Assembly: GCF_030936135.1 (NCBI RefSeq)
Contig: NC_082594.1
Coordinates: forward strand, 124,534,668-124,598,667
Source of the DNA: Gavia stellata
Lineage: Eukaryota; Chordata; Aves; Gaviiformes; Gaviidae
Reading direction: 5' to 3'
Length of the DNA stretch: 64,000 nt
How positions within the stretch are numbered: position 1 is the stretch's first letter; each line of letters starts with the position of its first letter. Positions 59,576 to 64,000 of the stretch are shown here, piece after piece. The notes under the pieces were generated by a model. It ran no database searches. It saw only the letters and a program-made list of their open reading frames with translations, and had not been told where the DNA came from. The translations under genes were made by a program, and so were the position numbers.

Positions 59576-60867
59576 TCTGCTGATATTTGGCCTATTACAG
59601 CACTCGTGATTTCAATAATATGACCTATTTGACAGAAAAGTCTATATTAATATTAGAAATAATTTCCATATATGTGACATGATTTGCACTCATGTACCCA
59701 AATGTGTCACCATGGTCTTACTTCCCGAACACCAAGTTTAAATCTACTTTCTCGTGGTGGGGAAAAGAAGCACAGTAGGACAGAGTTGGAGGCAGAAGTT
59801 GTATTCCTAATTACTAAAATTCTGTTATGTGCCTTGCTTTTCTTGGGACATGTCTTCACTGGGAAATGTGATAATCTTTTAAACATAAGATAGTTTAGAG
59901 ATTCTTTTTTGATAGATAATTGACAAGATGCAGGGAAAGGTTAGGTTATTGTGTGGGTCAACTCCCCCAGGACAAGGATTTACCTGGGACTGGCTGATCA
60001 ACATCACCATGCAGCTGGCCGTTTTCTGAAATGAACAGTTGTTTGTTGTTAGTTCTCTTCCCTTTGCTCCTTGAAACAAGGAGGGATCTCGGGCACCTTG
60101 TTAGGGCACCTAGGGTCCCTAAGAAGGGTAGTAGTAGTATGGCTTTTTCAAACAGTACTAGCCACACTGCAATATTAATTCTGTCCAGAAGAGGGTAGTG
60201 CTGGCACTTAAATGTTTCTGCTGTGCTTAACTGCTAGTGTTTTTATATAAGACATTGTTTTACAAATCTGTGTGAGATCTTCAATTCACTTGGTTTATAG
60301 CTGCACTACCATTTGTTGAGTAAGATTCTTGGCAGTGGATCTTAATTCTGTACAGATTGTGGGCAGGTAGGGATATATGTGTTTGGGTATCTCTAAGTAC
60401 GCAGTTTTTAAAGATGTGTGGAACTGTGCTCATACCTACACACACACCTTTTAACATGAAAACGTCTTCAGTATCAATATTGTCTGTTTAAAAGCTTTGA
60501 ATATGTTTTTCCTGTGTTAGTTAATATATATGTGTTGAAGAAGCATACAGGGGTAACCAGGATGGGTCCAAATGTGTTCTGCGTGGAGGAGGAAAAAGAA
60601 CACTCTGCTTTTACCATCATGGCTTTTTTCTGTCTGGGAGCAGGCTGTTTTCCCCTGTGAAGGCCACACTTAAAGCTGTGTTAATTAGAGTCCTATTTTA
60701 AGTATATATGTATATAAATTTTTTTATATATATATAAAAATTATATTTAAAAAAAACCCTCTACCTTTTGTCCAGCCAAGATTGGTGTTTCTACAGGGTA
60801 AAACATGACCTATAATGACTTGAGTATGAGACAAACAAGGATAAGAAATTCTAGATTCTAATCACGA

Positions 60868-60965
60868 TTGAAGCTGCCTTGCTGTGATTTTGCACGTCAA
60901 TTAACTTCTCTTCTAAAAGAGGAGTGATTTCTTCTTACTACCCCAGAAGGACGTTAATGGGACTG
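60868..60965 (+). mobile_element. Possible MIR fragment
   Basis: gctgtgattttgcacgtcaa and ttaacttctcttctaaaaga recall the MIR core (gctgtgtgaccttgggcaag, ttaacctctctg). Weak; the call rests on order and spacing only. Confidence 0.35.
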
Positions 60966-63644
60966 ATGAATGTTTGTTGTATATTTGCATGCTAGATTGT
61001 GTCTCTTCAGACAATAGTGGTAGCATCTAAGGTGGTGGGACCAGGGCTTTGGCAGTGATTCCAGGATAAAGTGCTCATCCTTTTTGCATGCCCCTTCAGT
61101 TATGCTGATGTAGCTCTTCTGTAGAGCTGTGCTGTGAAATGGATTCTGGTTTTTTTTAACAAAGATTTGTGGAGTGTGGGGGTTGTTTTTTTGTTGTTGT
61201 TGTGGGTTTTTTGTTTGTTGTTTTTTTTTTAAATCCAGTTTAGTTTCTTGACCTGGTTCACAGTGCTGCCTTCTTGAACAGTGATGACAGCATAACTGAA
61301 AGGGCAGTATTTTGTGATACGGGAGGTGGTAGTGGTAAGAGAGGGGAGGGAGCTTCTTTTGCCCATCCTTATATGAAGACCCTGTGATGTCAGTCCACTG
61401 CTTGGCAAGTGGAGAGTCATTGATTAAAACAGGTCTTTCCTCTTGTACTCAAAATCTGTTTCCCAAGAGTACTTTGCTTAGCAGTTGGAGGAGAATCATT
61501 TTCAGTTGGCAGCTCTGATATTTGAGGCTTTCTGGGTGCCCACAGTATGGTGCGTCATTGAGTGATGTGCTAGCGGAGAGAATTTAGCTACATCTTGAGG
61601 CCACTGACTGCACGTTTGTGAAAACTCTTCATGCTTCTTAAATTTTTAAAGTTGGTCTTTTTTTTTGAGCAATTTCCCACTTACAGTACTTGGTGTTAAT
61701 TTTAAAATGTTCTTATACACCCACTCGTACTGTACTTGAACCATAAGATCTTTTTCTCTTCTGTTTCTTGGTAACGTAATGTTTTGGTAGACTTTGCTTA
61801 AGCCTGGAGATTAGGCAGTTGTCAGTTTTTGTTTTGCCTGTCTCAATATCTGTTTCCTAGGGACAAAGTCGTGCTGCAGATGGTTACTCCATTTCCATCA
61901 CCTAACCCTGCAGCATCCATCCAATCTTAATCTGAAAGTAGTGCTGTACAGCTCTGTTTCTGATTATTTTTTCCCCAGTGTGGGGAGCACGCCTTCTTAA
62001 GCCTTGCATCAGATGTATACATACAGATCTTTTCTCTTATTACAGCCTTACATTCTGTCCCCAGACACCATGCTATCTACTGTGCTTTGGATCAGGAAGA
62101 TTAGCTGGCTACTACTGTAATTTTTGTCAATTCTATTTCTTAATTAGCTACCTGAGGGAGGTTTTTAAAAAAAACTTGAAATACCACCTCTCAGTTGATG
62201 GATAGGCACTTTGCTTTCAGAATACCATAATTGCTTCTTATTCTCTAGTTATTTCTCTTTTCCTCCTTTTCCCTCCCTCCCCTCATCCATCCTCCCTGTA
62301 AGGACAAAAATGACAAATATTTCTTCTGAAATATTTAATTACATAAAAAGAATGACTTAAAAATGCTGAGCACCAAACTGTTTGTGCTGCCCTTGCTTGT
62401 GTTCCTTTGCTCACTCACTGAAATAAAACTGAAAAGGTAAAGGAAAGTGGGCTGATAACTTTGGCCATTTTTTATCAGTTAATTCTCCTTTTCTTTTTCT
62501 GGGGACTTAACATATGGGGAAAGGGTAGATTTTTAGACTCCAGAGGAGATGCTTGCTCTAAGACTTTTGGACAAGAGAAGGGTTGATACTATGATCTGCT
62601 GAAAACTGCTTTTACACTCTCTTTGACAGTTTAATCCCTCAGATATATGCTACTTACTTTGTGACCATATTTCCCTTTAACATTTAATTGAATCATTACA
62701 TACCTGTGAGATTTTAGGCTTTTGGGCAAATGCTGAAAACAAAAGTATCTCAGCCTCCAAATTAACAGCAATACTTACCATTTATGGAATGCTTCAGATT
62801 CCTAGAAAAGCTGCCTTACTTGGTTGAATTTTAATATGATTATGCTTGATGTTTTTGTTCAGTGTTTAAATCAATTTTCAGACAACTCATTTAATTTTCT
62901 CCTTGCTCTGCTGTTTTCTCTTTTGTCTGCCAAGGAAGTAGGTGAATATTTCCACTCAGCAAAATGGAAATAATCTGAAATAAGGAATGGTGATCTGAAC
63001 AACTTGAGGTTAATTTGTAAATAGGTAATTTGCTTATTATTATTAAGCTATGCTTCCTATTTGTTATTTTATGATAAAATTACAGCTAACTTCTGTTCAA
63101 ACAATTAAGTAAGTTTCAGCTCTCAACAAATACATCCAGGTGTTTATTTTCTCTGCTGTATGCTTTGAAATAGATCTTGGGAATCTGAACAGGATGAACC
63201 AGTTTTATTCTGCAAACCTTATTTTTAGTCAAAATAATTATTTGATTTTTCATTTGTTGAAATGAATGACAGAAATTCCACTGTGAAGTCAGTTAAGATC
63301 TACACATAGATTGTTTCATTAGCAGGAGAATATAAGCATGCCTTATTCAAGGTGTGTTTTTAGGAAACATAGCAAGTCCATTAACAGGTAGTGGTGATAC
63401 TTCTTATTTAGGAGTTAATGGTCATGAGTGGCTGCTTCCTTTGTCTTTTGTTAATTGGACAGTTACTGGTAAATCATCACCAGTGTAAGGATTAAGACAG
63501 GAACAGAAGTACTGTCCTGTTTAATAATTAATCTTAAGTGGTGTGAACTCTCACCTAGGTTTTGTATTCATAATAGCTTGGGAATTGTCCAAAGGACTAA
63601 GTGTGCTTATTGCTATGTCCTGATTTGTGCTTCTCTTTTACAAG

Positions 63645-63706
63645 ATGTTGTAATAGATGGCCAGGTGGTTAATGATCAACACATTTCTGTGTATTTTGGA
63701 GCGCAG
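63645..63706 (+). CDS. Candidate CMSS1 exon 2
   Basis: 62 nt between acceptor gtgcttctcttttacaag and donor gtatga. In the phase required by exon 1 (one base carried over) it is open throughout and reads DVVIDGQVVNDQHISVYFGA before closing in phase 0. The human protein at this point is acidic and different in sequence, so the link to CMSS1 rests on phase and splice signals only. It could be an alternative exon or chance. Confidence 0.4.
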
Positions 63707-64000
63707 GTATGAAATGAAATGTGGTTTTCTACAAGATTTTTAAGTCCAACTGAAGAAAATATTAGTGCTTCTGGAGGACAACCGTTAATCCTTTAATTTT
63801 TGGAGACTCTGGTGTCTATTAGTACACTGGCAAACGCGCACTTCAGACACAGTTATTCAGTATCATGTTTGTAATGTGTCGCTGGAGAGATCTTGAGTAT
63901 GGATGAGCTGGACATGCAGTAGAAGTGCAGAGAATGTGTTTTGAATAGACTGCTTATTAATTTTGAATGAGCCCTGTGGTTAAGAATGTGTAACCTGAAT
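63707..64000 (+). other. Downstream of candidate CMSS1 exon 2
   Basis: Intron-like sequence to the window edge; nothing recognised. Confidence 0.5.

Larger units (their letters stand above)
46693..63644 (+). other. CMSS1 intron 1
   Basis: 17 kb of intron carrying CR1 fragments, a probable MIR-type SINE, poly-T and poly-C tracts. In mammals FILIP1L lies antisense inside CMSS1; its large coding exon would be an obvious long minus-strand frame and is not here. The only long minus-strand frame is the CR1 element. No other exon could be supported. Confidence 0.6.

Overview
This is a stretch of vertebrate nuclear DNA, most likely from a bird. Its interspersed repeats are nearly all CR1-type LINEs: one long reverse-transcriptase fragment, several 3'-end stubs and some older CR1-like copies. 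The genes have many small exons, moderate introns and CpG-island promoters. The block matches human 3q12 genes (NIT2, TBC1D23, CMSS1). All gene calls come from reading translated exons against protein families I know. No search was run.

Layout. (1) 1-6.85 kb, minus strand: the 5' part of NIT2 (omega-amidase), coding exons 1-4, residues 1-112. The rest of the gene lies off the left edge. Its CpG-island promoter at about 6.82-7.2 kb has a TATA-like box, an NRF1-like site and a ZNF143-like site. (2) 6.85-9.25 kb: intergenic. (3) 9.25-44.95 kb, minus strand: the whole of TBC1D23, an endosome-to-Golgi vesicle tether. I could place 19 coding exons with matching splice phases, giving 2091 nt, or 696 residues plus stop. 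One of them is a 45-nt cassette exon. (4) 44.93-46.63 kb: GC-rich divergent promoter region. (5) 46.63 kb to the right edge, plus strand: the start of CMSS1 (ribosome-biogenesis factor). Exon 1 is clear, then comes a 17-kb intron, then a possible second exon at 63.645-63.706 kb.

The least expected item is in TBC1D23 intron 1, on the same strand. Four blocks (42155-42283, 40558-40877, 37617-37742, 37324-37368) each carry acceptor and donor signals in phase 0. They read as protein-like sequence, end in a stop codon, and are followed by AATAAA signals. They carry one frameshift and two stop codons. I read them as a decayed nested gene that I cannot name, though a live gene with sequence errors is possible. 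A second point is that CMSS1 points away from TBC1D23/NIT2, whereas as I recall all three share one strand in human.

The genes do not form one pathway: NIT2 is cytosolic amide metabolism, TBC1D23 is membrane traffic and CMSS1 is nucleolar. They are conserved neighbours. Remaining sequence is intron or intergenic DNA with old repeats, microsatellites and A/T-rich tracts.
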